DNA from: Lamellibrachia columna
Taxonomy: Eukaryota; Annelida; Polychaeta; Sabellida; Siboglinidae
Direction: 5' to 3'
Length of the DNA: 64,000 nt
NCBI GenBank assembly: GCA_963662155.1
Contig: OY759263.1
Location: 38,332,595-38,396,594, forward strand
Shown here: positions 25,401 to 39,600 of the stretch, piece after piece
How the letters are laid out: each line of letters begins with the position of its first letter
Numbering within the stretch: position 1 is the first letter of the stretch
Notes under the pieces: generated by a model
Seen by the model: the letters and a program-made list of their open reading frames with translations, nothing else
What the model was told of the DNA's origin: nothing
Databases searched by the model: none
Made by a program: the position numbers and the translations under genes

Positions 25401-27606
25401 TTTGAAAGTCTCCCATTACAGGTGCAGATTTAAATACTGTACAATATTTATGGTAATCAGTTATGAACAATTTTATTGTTGATTTATGACAGAACAACAC
25501 AATGACTCATTAGATGATTTCAATAGGCGGAAGGATTTTTGGCAATTTTTTCGCAACAAGACACGTGTGCGTAGTAATTCGTGCAGAAATTGTTAAAAAT
25601 TTACGGGCATGGCACGTTTAGACATTTTAAATGAGTTACAAGTACGAGACTGACTAAACTCGATCAACATGTCAATGAGATGATGGCAACGGCAGGTAAG
25701 AAATTTCATAATTTTTGATGGTCCCGTTTTCTGATAATCGTGCAAAACGTTAACATGGTCGCCAATGGGAAACGTAACAGGAGGCTGAACCCACCAGCCT
25801 ACCATCAGTTAATCTGCCATCTTTGAAAGTCTCCCATTACAGGTGCAGATTTAAATACTGTACAATATTTATGGTAATCAGTTATGAACAATTTTATTGT
25901 TGATTTATGACAGAACAACACAATGACTCATGTAAAGCTTCATATTTTTTATTCATCTTGGCAATAAAATACTTCAGGTACACATACCTGAAATATCAAT
26001 GATTTCCCCTTCTCACATTTCATTCAACTGAAAAATTTTAATGACTAATGTGTCAACATATTATGCAAAAAGGTATCCTAAGTAACTGAAATGAACATAC
26101 TACAAGTTGAATTACCAGTTACACATAATGACATAATTGTATAAAAAAAAATTTAACCTGCAACAATTGGAGAAAATGGCTTAAAAATGCATCTCACAGC
26201 TCACGACTTGAACACAGTCCTCCATTAATGTGCATAAACATTTCCTATGTGTAATTGACCTTTTCAGCAATTATGTGTAACTTTATATTTCCCTGAACAT
26301 TCCTATTTTTATTGAATTTCTAAACATTTAAAACTGTTAGGAATCACTATTCTTTTTGGTATTTTAATTAGTGTCAGTGTCATAATAAATAGAAGACTTG
26401 TAGAAGACTAGTAGTTGAAAATTATCTTTAAGATTTTATTATGTTTTTTGTGTGGGAAAAAATTGTTCTAACTACATACATAAATGGGGATATTGCATAA
26501 TAATTATTATAAAATTGTTCACCATTCACTCATATTCACCATAGTCCCAATGTAATGTATAATCATTTGGTATTTATTAAAATAGTTAAATAAAATAAAT
26601 TCATGCATAAACCTGTATTTATGACAGAACAACACAACAACTCATGTAATAAAAGCTTCATATTTATTATTAATTTTGGCAATAAAATGGGACAGTCCGG
26701 CCAGATCTCTCTGGGGCCAGCTGTGACACCTTGAGAACTGGATGCGAGACCCGGATATTTCACATGACCGGACTGCGGTCCTGGGCCAGCTACTTGATCA
26801 TGATCATGTGAATGCAGCCACATGACCAGATAATCCTGGGGTCTGCATCCCCCTGGGTGTCCAGCCAGCCCAAAATGAAGTGTTTAAAATGAATGCCCCC
26901 CAGGCGTTTTGAAATGCTGGCCATCCTATCAATTTTTGAAAGGTGGAGAAGGGGGCTGGTTGGTGGGTGACGTGTTGACTAGGTGTCCAGCCATCCCAAA
27001 AAGAGGTGTTTAGACCGAATGCCCCAAGATATAAGGACGGGGTGGACAGTTGGATGATACTGAATGGTTGTTAATCAACAACCAACCTGTTGCAGTATCA
27101 TAAAGACAATTATTACTCATAATCTTGACCTGTGAAGCAATTATGGTTGGTTCTATCTACATACTGAAATACATAGTAGCCTCTCATGCAAGAAAAAATA
27201 TATATGTAGAGTAAACAATTATAATTGTACCCACGCAATTAGTGCCACAACCGTATGACTTAATATACATACATACATACATACATACATACATACATAC
27301 ATACATACATACATACATACATACATACATACATACATACATACATACATACATACATACACACATACTGTTGAAACAGTGGCTTGTCTTGGTCATGTAA
27401 ATAGGTGATACAGTACAAAGCTAATTTTAAAACATGCATATTTGTAGTGCTATATATGTCCTAAGAACATTATCACACATGCATGTTGCGTGTACCATCA
27501 TTGTTCTCACACATTAAAATACTGATCAGTATTAGTCGTGTACTACGGTACGAAATCATAGTTGTCTCAAATGTAAAACTACATTGTCCACATATGTGTG
27601 TGTATA

Positions 27607-27642
<36 letters not shown>

Positions 27643-27656
27643 TGTATGTATGTATG

Positions 27657-27698
<42 letters not shown>

Positions 27699-30600
27699 AG
27701 CACACTGATCACACTCCTTATCTAAAGTGATACTGAACCCATGGTTAGCAAATTATTCACATGTTAAGGTACATGGCTTGTTGGGCTTCTTGCAGTGATT
27801 TGCAAGATGTTTGAATATACCTGCAGTAACAATCAGAGTTCCATCTGCCCTGTGTTCGTATCATGTGATCTGGAATGTGTGCAGCTGCTGCTGTGGTAGC
27901 TGCGCCTATCCGGAACGAGTGACTGCTATACAAAGATGGATTGTAACCAAGACTGAAAAGAAATGTCTTTAGTTTCTCTATTAAGAAAGAGCGTGTCAAT
28001 GGCGGGCGCCCTTGTTAAAGTGGTAAACAAAGGGTCATGTGACTGGGCTACCACATCAATCCTTGTCTGCAGCAGGGGCATCATAGTCTGGAAAGGGCAA
28101 ATGTTCTGCTTTGTTGCAAAATATTTAAGAGTTACCCCTTTGCCAAATGGATCTGTCTTTGATCTTTTCAACTGAAGTGTGAAATACCTTTCATGAATAT
28201 GAAACTGTATGTCACCTATACTCAAATCTGTTAGAGGGTCAAAAGTGTTAGACCGACTTGTTTGAATTCTCCACATCTTAAAAATCCAAAGAAAGCCAGA
28301 CAGAATGCTGTCTTTAGGAGTAAGTCTTCATATGGGCCTAAGAAACCTGATCTTAGAACATTACACATTTTGTTTTAAATTTCTCCTGTAATAGGTAACC
28401 TGGGTTTAACTATATTATCGTGCGATTTCTTTACTGCTTTTAGAATAGTTTGCAAACGCAGGAATGGCTGGCCATTTACAAAACAGCATGGATCCTGAAA
28501 ACCTGCCTTGATATACGCAAACCTAATGCCTACTAGATATGTCTTTATGGTAGAATACTTTAACTGTAAGAAACTACAACAGTGTGCCACAAAGTAGATA
28601 AGAATTTCTTCTGATATAGTCAGGTGTGTAGGACTCAGGCTTCCACTTGGATACATATCTGAAAATCTTCTAAATGCTCTATAACACCTGCTTCATATAC
28701 TCTCCTGGTAGACTTGTTTATTGACATATCCCATAGCTAGTCAACTACACTACCTGATACCACATCACATCGGAGGGCATTGGACACTGGCAGGGTTTGA
28801 GTGCAGCCCCGGGTGTGAGCTGTCTGAATCTGCTAACCTGGAACTGAGATAATGCATCAGCAATGTTATTATTAATACCTGATGTGTTTAGCAATAATAG
28901 CGTCTCATTAACCTCATAATGAGTTGGACTTTAGATCTACCCTTGTTAACCCATTAGACCCAACAACAGCCGCGGCCGGCCGCTCTGTGCAGTCCTGGAA
29001 CGGCCGCCGCCAGACGCATACAGGACCCTCTATTAAAAAAATCCTGGCGAATAACTACTGAACTAAATGCTACGCAGGGCTATTGGGAAACGTAGCCTAT
29101 TAAAGGTAAGCAGAGCCATTGTTCTCTCTGCCGTGGCATTGGGTGGATCTGTAGTTAGAAAGTCGTCTAACAAATGTAACATAACATTAATTCCATAGTT
29201 ATGCTGGCCAATCCAACAAATTGCTTGTGAAAGCCAGTCAAAATTTTTTGGACTGGAACGGCTGCCAAAAACTAGCCTAGTATAAAAAATATTCTTCATT
29301 CCACTTGACTCCATATAGATGCCACAGTGATGGATGGATCGGAATCTGCTTAAACGCATCTACTATGTCAGTCTTGCATAACCAAGATCACTGACACCTA
29401 CTTTTTCTAGGATTCCCTGTATAGCATCATCTAATTTAACATAGGACAGAGAGTATTCCTCTTTGTTGATCAGTTCCTGTTGGTATTTTAATTAGTGTCG
29501 GTGTCATAAGTCATTTTAAGACTAGTAGTTGAAAATTATCTTTAAGATTTTATTATGTTTTTTGGGTGGGTAAAAATTTTGCATTTTGTCAGAACGTATG
29601 TGACTACTTTCGTTACACCTCTACAAGCGAAACAAAATTAACTTGTGTATAATACCAATCCTAAAAAATAAACCAAGCATATCTCACTCAGTGTCCGCGC
29701 ATCAACTTTTGCATAGCAATATGCCCATTGAATTGTGACTCCAGTACAGAAATGTGATCCCCATCCTAAAATTTTTTTTTCAAACAATAAGTGGTTAGGA
29801 GTTTGGTGACACATTCAGGTTGATTAGTAGCATTTATCTAACTAAATATCTACATAAATGAGGATATATAATAATTGTTATAAAATTGTTCACCATTCAT
29901 TCATATTCACCATAGTCCCAATGTAATATATAATCTTTTAGTATTTATTAATTTAGTTAAATATAATAAATCCATGCATAAACCTGTAGTACATTTGTAT
30001 TTTTAGTACAATACATTTTAATTCATTCTGATTAATTGTATCATTACAACGTTTATGAATTTTCATGCATGCATGCATAAAACCTACTTTAACATGTATT
30101 AAGCATAATTACCTCTCAAGAAACTTATTGTTCATTCTGTATTATTTCAACTGCATCTCGCAGTCTTCAGCAGACTGAAGATACGGATGTGTCAGATGAC
30201 CAATGTCATATGACACAAGCTGGAGTAGGACTGGTGGGAGCTCCTGGCCAACGTCTCGGTTCAGTGTAGGTTTCTCTCTGTGGATGTTAATCGCCTCCTT
30301 TATTTTTACCTCCTGTGCCAGTTCTCCTCGTGGTCTAGTATATTAACGTCCTTCATAACACTAAGTTTCTTGAGAGGTAATTATGCTTAATATTAATAAC
30401 AAAGAAACCGGATCATCTATCCATTCAAAGATACTTTAACATGCTACATACAAACATCAAATTGTGTGTAAATCGGGGTATTTCACATCATCACCACTCA
30501 TAAAAATTATCACCAGGTCAGCCTAATTAAATGGTACACGTACATTTTGTTAATAGAAATTTTTTTTTGCACTAGTAATTATAAAATAACATATTTACTA

Positions 30601-33600
30601 CTCTGATAGTCTAGGTATAAAAAAAAATTTCTACTCTTGAAATATGTTAGGGTACAACAAATATCCTTTCCTTTCCAGGCAGTAGCCTGCATATACTTAC
30701 ATAATATTCACTGGCATGTCTAGAACTGAAGCATCTTTTGAAGTTTGTGATCTTGGGTGATGGAAGCAGTATTGAGTAATTCATGGAGGCATTTGTATCT
30801 ACGCGAGGGAAGCATTTGTATCTAGGTGAGGGGGGCATTATTTAAACTTGTATATAGTGGAGATGTATTGATGGGCATTATTTGAATGGATATATAAAGC
30901 AGTGTTCAAAATTAAGGCCTTTTTATCAGCCCCACCCTGCCGATTCATCCCGGTGGCCATAGCTAGGTTGGACTGTATTACTATTAGTGATGCACATTAC
31001 AGTACTTACTTAATCCTCCTCATGAGGAAGTGCACATAAGGCTGACACCAGAGCATGCCACTGCAGTCTATCTCTTGATGTCTTCTCGAGCTTCCCCCAG
31101 GTTAGGTTATGTTCTTTCATTTCTCACTCCACTGTTCTCCAGGTTTCTTTCAGTTTTCCTCACCCGTTTTCCATCTGATGTCCATCTGAGAGCAGTTCGG
31201 ACTATTGCCATCTGCAGCATTCTCAAGATGTGGTCAGTCCACTGCCATCTGCGGCATTTTATATCCAATATTATGGGCGGGGTTGATGTTCTTCTGTGAA
31301 GTTCAGCATTGGTGTTAGGCCAGAATATCTTTTGTGAAGGCATATGTTATGAAAGCCTGTGGTTGATAGTCTTTGTGATTTTCCAGGACTCTGATCCATA
31401 AAGGAGGATACTAAGAATATTGCTCTTGAAAAGGTGTATTTTCGTTTTCTGAAAAATTTTCCCAGATTTCCAGATGTTTCTGAATGTAGCAAATGTTCGG
31501 CCAGCTTTCAAGAGTCTTGTGCGTATTTCTCTTTCAAAACTTCCATCGGCAGTCATCTTGGATCCCAGGTACGTGAACTCCTCCACCTCTTCAATGTTTT
31601 TTCCTTGTAGTTTTATTGGTTCGTTTGTCCTGCTATTCATCCTAATATGCTTGGTCTTTGTTTTGCTGGCTTTGAGTCCAATCTTTTGTCAGGTAGTGGA
31701 AAGCTCTTCTATCTTTGATTGCATGTCCAAGAGGTGGTGGGATGTTAGGCGATGTCATCTGCAAAGTCGACATCATCTAGCTGAGTTGTCAGCATCCATC
31801 TAATCCCTCTCCTGCCAGCACTTTCTAATTTTCGCATGATCCAGTCCATGCTCAGCATAAACAGAAATGTGAGAGGATGCAGCCTTGCTTCACACCTGTT
31901 TTGATTTTAAATGTATCTGTCAGACTGTTGCTGCATATCATTTGTGCTGAAAAATCTGTATACAACATTTTGATGATGTTGACAAGCGTGGCAGGAACTC
32001 TATAGTGTCTCAAGATGCTCCATAAGGACTCCTGATGAAGTCTGTCAAAAGCCTTTTCAAAGTCTATGAAATTAGCATTAGGGGGGTGTATTCCAATCTT
32101 TACTCTGTTCTAGTGTCTGCCTTAGAGTATATATATATATATATGGTCACTACAGGATTTCCATTTCCTGAAGCCTGCCTGTTCTTCCCTGATGTGATGC
32201 TCCAGTGCCTTGATCAGTCTTTCTTGAATAATTTTTTTAAAGACTGCTTGTGAGTGATAGAAGGGTGCAGTTGGATAAGTCTCCCTTTGTGGGAAATTTT
32301 ACTGTCAGCCCCATTTTTCAGTCCTCTGGTATATTTTCTGTTTCCCAGATGTCACTGAAGATCTGTGTCAGAAGTCTGGGTGTGACTGTATCTTCAACCT
32401 TCAGCATCTCAGCTGTCACTCCATCAGAGCCTGGAGCCTTTCCATTCTTCATCACCTTTATGGCCATTTTCAACTCTTCAATTGTTGGTGGGTCTGTCTT
32501 GACCTTGTCGTTCTTCAGCCTCTTGGAGTCAAGCTGTCTTGCCCTCTCCTGTCCTCGTTTGGTCTTCCACAGCTTTAGGGTTACTGTTTCATCAAGATTG
32601 TTCGAGATGCCGTACTTCTTGAAGCTGTGTTTAATCATGGCAGATGGAATCACATCCGACGCTTTCACGAGCCATTGTACATTAATCTCTTTGGTCGGCC
32701 CACGATGGTGGCCAGCATCCAGTGCTCTCACAAGTGCCGCATCTGCTGCTTGAAGGGGCGATTGATGCTAATGTCAAGCGGCTGTACTAGCGGCGTCAGA
32801 CCGATTACATCGATGTCGCGCTTGGTTTCAGGTTTTGATGTTTTAAGCTGCCTTACTTTTATGAGGAGTTCCAAGCATAACGTTCACACCTTACTGGCTT
32901 TATCCGATTGTTGAAGCAACACCATTACCAGTGCCTTGTTGGAGTTAATTACATTTACTCTGGTACAAGAGACGGTGTTATAATCCCACGCACCTTGTAT
33001 TCTATGCAGGTGGCAGGTTAACCCGCGCTAGTAAATTGTCTGCGAAATAGACCAATCTGTCAATCATAGGTTGCTAGTGTTTGTGCCGTTTATTCTAAAA
33101 AGCTTTGTGAATTACCAAGCAATGTACAACCCGCGAATCTGAACACAAGACAGATAAATTCATATGTGTTTCTTTCAATAATAATAATATATTTATTCGT
33201 ACATGGTGTACAATTAAATTATAATAATATGTTCAATTACACTGTACATAAATCAGATAGCAATGACATCAGCTTGTCACTGCTGAAAAGAAATGTCACA
33301 TGCATTCTCTATATTACACAACACATCTTTTATAATTGACACTTAGCAGCACCCCCAGGTGCGATCGCCCCCCTGGGTACCTGGTAGTTCTGAGAATAAT
33401 GGTCACGCCTTGCCAATTATGTAATCAACATGCATTGCCATTCCCTTGTTGGAAACAATTGCATTTACAACAGACTGTTATAATCCCCTGACAAAATTTT
33501 TTAAGTCAGCAATGCACAACCCCAGAAACAACACAAATGAGAAAATAAACAATGTCCAGGCTTGTTGAAGTGAATGCGCTAACATTTGATCAAATGCTTG

Positions 33601-36600
33601 TGAGTACCAGGGCAGTAGGCCAAGGATGACACAACACTAACTACAACTGGGTTACTTTTATGAGGAGTTCCAAGCATAAAGTTCACACCTTGCAGGCTTC
33701 ATCTGATTGTCAAAGCAACACCATTACCAGTGCCTCCTTAGAGTAAATTACATTTATTCTGGTATAAGATATGGTGTTATAATCCCATGCACCTGGTATT
33801 CTAGGCAGGTGGCTCATTAACCCGCCCTAGTAAGCTGTCTGACAAGAGGAACTTTTTAAGAAATAGGTAAACCACAATATCCAGCTGCAGCCGGCTGCTC
33901 TAGACGTCCAGTTATTACATAGTTACTGGCCGTCACTCAAACACCTTTGAAGTTGAAACAAGTGCACAACAGCTATACCCTGGATACTCTTTTTAATCTG
34001 ATGCAATGCATGTTTTACTAATGCATAGGCATCAACGTTATACATGGTTCTACATAAAATGTCATACAAACAAAACTTTTCAACATATTTAAATAATTTT
34101 AGCTTTATTGCATAGCCTACATGTATGGCTACATTTCCCCCACTGGATGTATGGACTTTCAACCACCCAGTTATTATTTGGCAGCACGATGATATTTGTT
34201 TCTTTGTTTTCCGTTTTGATGAAATTCACATAGTAATATTCCCATGATGATATAATGTGATGTAGTTATTATCATTGTATTACATTAAAGACTCTTTTAA
34301 CAATAAAATTATACCTCATTCATTCATTTATGATAAAGTTATTTCTTTTTTGCGGAACCCATTTAAATTGTTCCTAATTGTGTGCGCTACTGAAGTTCGT
34401 CACATGCAGGGTTAAAACGGTCTTGGCTCGAAGTCCGGGTGCGGCTTAAAATAAAGTTTTTGCCTGCAACAAACGGTTTATGTCAAAAGTCAGGATGCAG
34501 CTTTAATTAGGGGTGCGGCTACAAATAGAGTATTTTTATAGATTTTCTTGCATATTCTTTTGATCCTGAGGGCATGATTTGATGATATTTTTCTGCTAAC
34601 ATCCCTGTCCATGACCATGCCTTTAAATTCTGGCATTAAACTACGTTTGATTTGTGCACTTGTTTGAACCATAATCTCATATTTCTTGTATGCTTTTCTG
34701 GAGGTAGGTGTACTTACTTACTTTTTACTTAGTCCTCTTCGTGCCCGGTGGCACATAAGGCATCAACAAGAGAGCGCCACTGCTGTCGGTCTGCAGCCCA
34801 TTTGGTGATGGTGTTCCATGTCAGGCTGCATTCTTTCATCTCCTTCTCCACTGTTCGTCTCCATGTTTCTTTTGGGCGACTACGTCTCCTTTTTCCATCT
34901 GCTGTCCAGCGTAAGGCTGTCTTGGGCAGTGCGCCAGGTGACAGTCAGCACACGTGTCCAAGCCATCTCCATCTTCTCTTCTTTATCTGTGTGGCCAAGG
35001 ATGTTGCATCTGTTTTGCGGTGCAGCTCTTCATTAGTGATGGTGTTGGGCCAAAATACTCCTAGGATCTTCCGTAGACACTTGTTTTGGAATGTCTCAAG
35101 CTTGTGTGCTAGCTTGGCTGTCAGTTTCCAGCACTCGGAGCCGTAGAGAAGTACACTGAGAACATTACTATTGTACAGTCTCAGTTTTGTTTCCAATCTC
35201 AGTTGCTTGGATTTCCAGATGGGCTTCAGCATAGCGAAGGTCTGACTTGCCTTTCTGATCCTAGCCATGGCATCTTTTGCAGAGTCTCTATCTGTTGTGA
35301 TTTTGCTTCCCAGGTATGCAAAGTCCTGAATGTCTTCCAAAGCCTCACTGTTGTTTATGGTGATGGGGTTATCTGTCTTGTTGTTGATCCTCATCAGTTT
35401 GGTTTTTGCTGTGTTGAGCTTTAACCCAATCTGTGGTGCTGTTCTTGTGAGTTTATCCATCTTTTCTTGCATGTCCTTGTGCCTGTTAGACAGCAGTCCA
35501 ATGTCATCTGCATAGTCCAGGTCTTCCAAGATTGAGGTAAGTGTCCATCTGATGCTTCTGTTTCAATTTTTTGTTGGTTTTTATCATCAGCCAGTCGATG
35601 GCAAGGGTGAAAAGAAATGGTGAGAGAATGCATCCCTGTTTTACTCCGGATTTTACGCTAAAGCTGTCTGACATGTGAATGTTACAGGCGACTTGACACT
35701 GGACGTCTGTGTAAAGTATCTTGATCACATTTACCATCTTCTGTGGGATCCCGTAGTGACGTAATATTCTCCACAGGGATTCTCTGTGAAGGCTGTCAAA
35801 GGCCTTTTCAAAGTCAATGAAGGCAATGTAGATCGTACTGTTCCATTCCGTGCTTTGTTCCAAAATCTGCCGTAGCGTGAAAATGTGGTCGATGCATGAC
35901 TTTCCTCTTCTGAAACCGGCTTGTTCCTGGCGGAGGATTGTATCTGTAGCTGCTGATATTCTCTTCAGGATTATGCGGCTGAAAATCTTGCATGTCATTG
36001 ATAACAAGGTTATGCTCCGCCAGTTGTTACAGTTCCCCAAGTCGCCCTTCTTTGGTAGCTTGATAATTGTGCCTGTCTTCCAATCATCTGGTGTGTCTTC
36101 TTCATCCCATATTCTCTGGAAGATCTGGCAGAGGATTCTGGGTGTTTCTTGTTCATCTGCTTTCAGCATTTCTGAACAGATGCTGTCGCTTCCTGGTGCT
36201 TTTCCATTCTTCTGGGCTTTAATGGCTTCTCTGACTTCTGCTTCTGTGATTTGGTCGAGGTTGATTTCAAGGTCATCTGCTGCCTCCGGGATGTCTGCAA
36301 GTCTGGGTGGATCTGTTGGAAATGCTCCTTCCATCTCTCTATCTTCTCTTTCTCGACTGTGATTATCTTTCCATCTGCATCTTTCAGTGGGAGATTCTGG
36401 TTTGGACCTGTATCTCCTTTCAGCTTCTTGGTTATTTGGTAGAGTGACTTCATATCCTTTCTTCTTGCTGCTGCTTCTGCGTCTTCTGCGAGGTTTTCAA
36501 TGTAAGTGCGTTTGTCTACTCTGGTACTCCGTTTTACTTCTTTGTCTTTTTGTGAGTATTCTCTTGAAAGTCTTTCTTTGAGTCTTGGGGACTTTGTGGT

Positions 36601-39600
36601 GAGCAGCTTTTTCTTTATTCCTTTCCTTTGGTCTATTTTGTCTCAAGTTGATGTGGAAATCCACTGCTCTTTCTTTGCTCTTCTGTAGCCTAGCACTGCT
36701 TTCCCTGCTAGCTCCATGGCCATGTTGAAACTGTGTATAGTCATCTCTGTTTCCTCCTGCAGAATACCAAAACTGTTCGTCAGAGCAATTGTGAACTGTT
36801 GCTTAGTTTCTGGGTTTTGTAGCTTGGTGGTATCAAAACACTCTTTCTTCTTCTCCTGTCTTTGCCTTTCTCAGTTTCAGTGCAAGTTTTCCTATCAACA
36901 GGTTTTGGTCGCTGCCAGCATCAGCTAGTCTCCTTGTTTTGACGTCTTGTAGAGAGCGTCTCCATTTTCCATTTATAAGGATGTGATCTATTTGACTCTC
37001 AGTTCTGCCGTCTGTGTAGCAGAGAGGATAATAGACTGAAGTGCTTCTGCTCTGTGTGTTCTGTGTGTGCAGTTTACAACAATGATATTCACTTCCTAAT
37101 ATCATCAGCTCAATCATAATATGATATCCTAATTTTTTATTTGAAAAACTTCTTATCACTAGCCATTTCGCTTAAGTTTTAGGCAAGCCCAAAAAAATTA
37201 ATAACATCAGGTTTTCTCTTTGAAAACAAAAGATTTGTATTGTTCAATAAAAAAGTTACATTATCTAAATGGAACTGATGGCACTTCTCCTTTGAGCCAA
37301 ATAAATAATAGGGGATGGTATCATGACACTTCAAAAGCAGTCCAAATGTGTTCATTTAGAACTTCTAATACCAAAAACAGATGCATTTAATTATGTTATA
37401 CACATGGTGAGGGCAGCAAAATCAGATATACTCATTTAGTTATTTGAGGGAGCTAATATTCTGTTCATGCTTCTCCACACAAAAATCAAATAGTAGATAT
37501 CCAAAATGTTAAACACTGTGTGGGTCAATGCTGATCATGGGCGTGACTTCCATCCAATCACATGACAAAGTTACAAAATTTCAGTTGAGGAAGCACCTTT
37601 AAGATATCTAAATAGTTGGGGTTTGTCTTTTGTTTTACATGGGTAATTAGCATAATCTTTGATGCCATCTGCACAATAAAGTAACATTAACAAAACAGCT
37701 GTACGCTACAGCCAACTATGAGTAGATTGCCAGCCAATTGTTGGCAAAATGATGATGTTTGGGACAATACAATAGAGGAAATTTTCCAAAAGTAGGCGTC
37801 TGTTTGTATCTAGTTAATAACATGTCATATTACATTGCTCATGTAGTTTTACTTTGTTTTAGTGTAATTTCAACCAAGAAAAATATTATTTAGTTTACAT
37901 TTACAGTTTAGTTTACTCACACAGTCACAGGTGACATCATCGTACTCATAAAGCATCTCATCTGCAACAATCCAGTCTTACCATTTGAAAGTGTACTGGC
38001 CTAGTAACTGTTATTCTAAATTAGAATTTGTCATACCAAAACATCTAGACATATGCCGTTTATCATGCAACTGCAAATAAAATTAATTTACTACAGCAAA
38101 TTGGTCATTCTGGTACTTATGTCGCTTATGTTACATCTGTCACACTGTGACAGACGCGACATTTGAAGGGATGGAATTGATAAATCCTTTGCTACTTCAT
38201 AACACCAACTCACTGATTAATGGTTTTGTATCTGTGAATTGCAAATGGTTCAAGCTGTGTATAGCATATTTTTTCATATTTTTCTCCCTCTTACTTTTCT
38301 GGGAAAATAGGGTGTGATAGACGCGACGTAAGGGGACGGAATTTTTTTAAGTTTTACACACAAAAAATCTATATGACTTACAATGTTTGTTCAATTTCTT
38401 TTTTTGGAAATCACTTGAGGATGTGTTGTAAGGCAGAAAAAAGTTAATGTTAATTTACCCGCTTACCTTTTTCTTAGACAGATCATGATACAGCTACTGC
38501 CCAAAACTACTGTCTCTTGAAAAACAATGCCAGGCAGGCAATGGGTGGGAGTACACAGTTAATTCTTTCACCCAAATATACCTCGGGGTATATATTCAAC
38601 ACAAAAAAATAAAAAGAGGCATCCATACCTTCGTGTAATTTTTATTTTTACATCTTTCGTCGAAAGTTTTTACATTTTTATTGAAAAATACCCCCCTTTT
38701 TAGGCCCTCATACAGCTGTAGAAGAAGCAAATCTTGATGAAACTTGCCAATGTTGTCTCAAAGATAAGACCATTTTTAATCCCTAAAAAAAATTAAAAGT
38801 GGGGTATTAATCTAAACAACCAAACAGCAAAGCTCATAAGTTTAGAAAATCAAAGTGTTCCATTTTTCGTGACTTCGCTCATAGACAAACCCATTTATGT
38901 GTAGGCCAAAGTGTACAGATCAAAATAGTTATAACATTAATGTGTTGCAGGAAGGATTTTCATAAAATAGAAGAAGCAATAATTGTTTATAAGTTTGCTA
39001 CCTCTTCGTATAGATGACATATTTACTTCCAGCATGTAACGGTGTGGTGCTAGCAACCGAGAAGAAGCACAAGTCTGTGTTGTTTGATGAGAACAGCATT
39101 CACAAAGTGGACATGGTCACCAAAAACATCGGGATGACCTACAGTGGAATAGGACCCGATTATAGGTCAGTAGACGTTAGTAGAGAGTTCAAGATCATAT
39201 TCTGTTAGGATATTTGGAAATGGTTCATTATAATGCTGTATTATTGCCAATAGATGCAGTGCGTGAGTGTGAAGACTTGGGTATGTGTTTGTTAGTTCAT
39301 AAGTTTCACAAGCTGTCGGGGGTGAGTGGGCGGATGCCCAAATTTCATGCACGTCATGCACATGCAACTTTATGCCTGGCAACACTTAGTAAAGATACAG
39401 CTTCAGCACATCTACCAATCCAACTGATGCTCGATCGACACATGACAAGAACGCACAAGACACACAGCACATTCAGCCTGTGCTGAATCGATGCTGAAAA
39501 TTCAAGCTCGCTTTGCCAAATAAATGCCTTTGATAGCAGTGTAGTGCCATCTAAAATGCACACACACTTTATTCTGTTAGGAAGAAAATATCTTGAAGAT

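Noticed and set aside
25172..25805. Two identical 70-aa - strand frames as a duplicated small gene
   Set aside because: They are identical only because the 421-bp DNA is duplicated; no protein motif supports coding.
27184..27725. VCMYVCMYV and IHTYIHTY frames
   Set aside because: Translations of CATA/TATG and TA microsatellites.
35850..36362. 170-aa + strand frame over the RTE-like LINE
   Set aside because: Shadow of the RT frame on the opposite strand.
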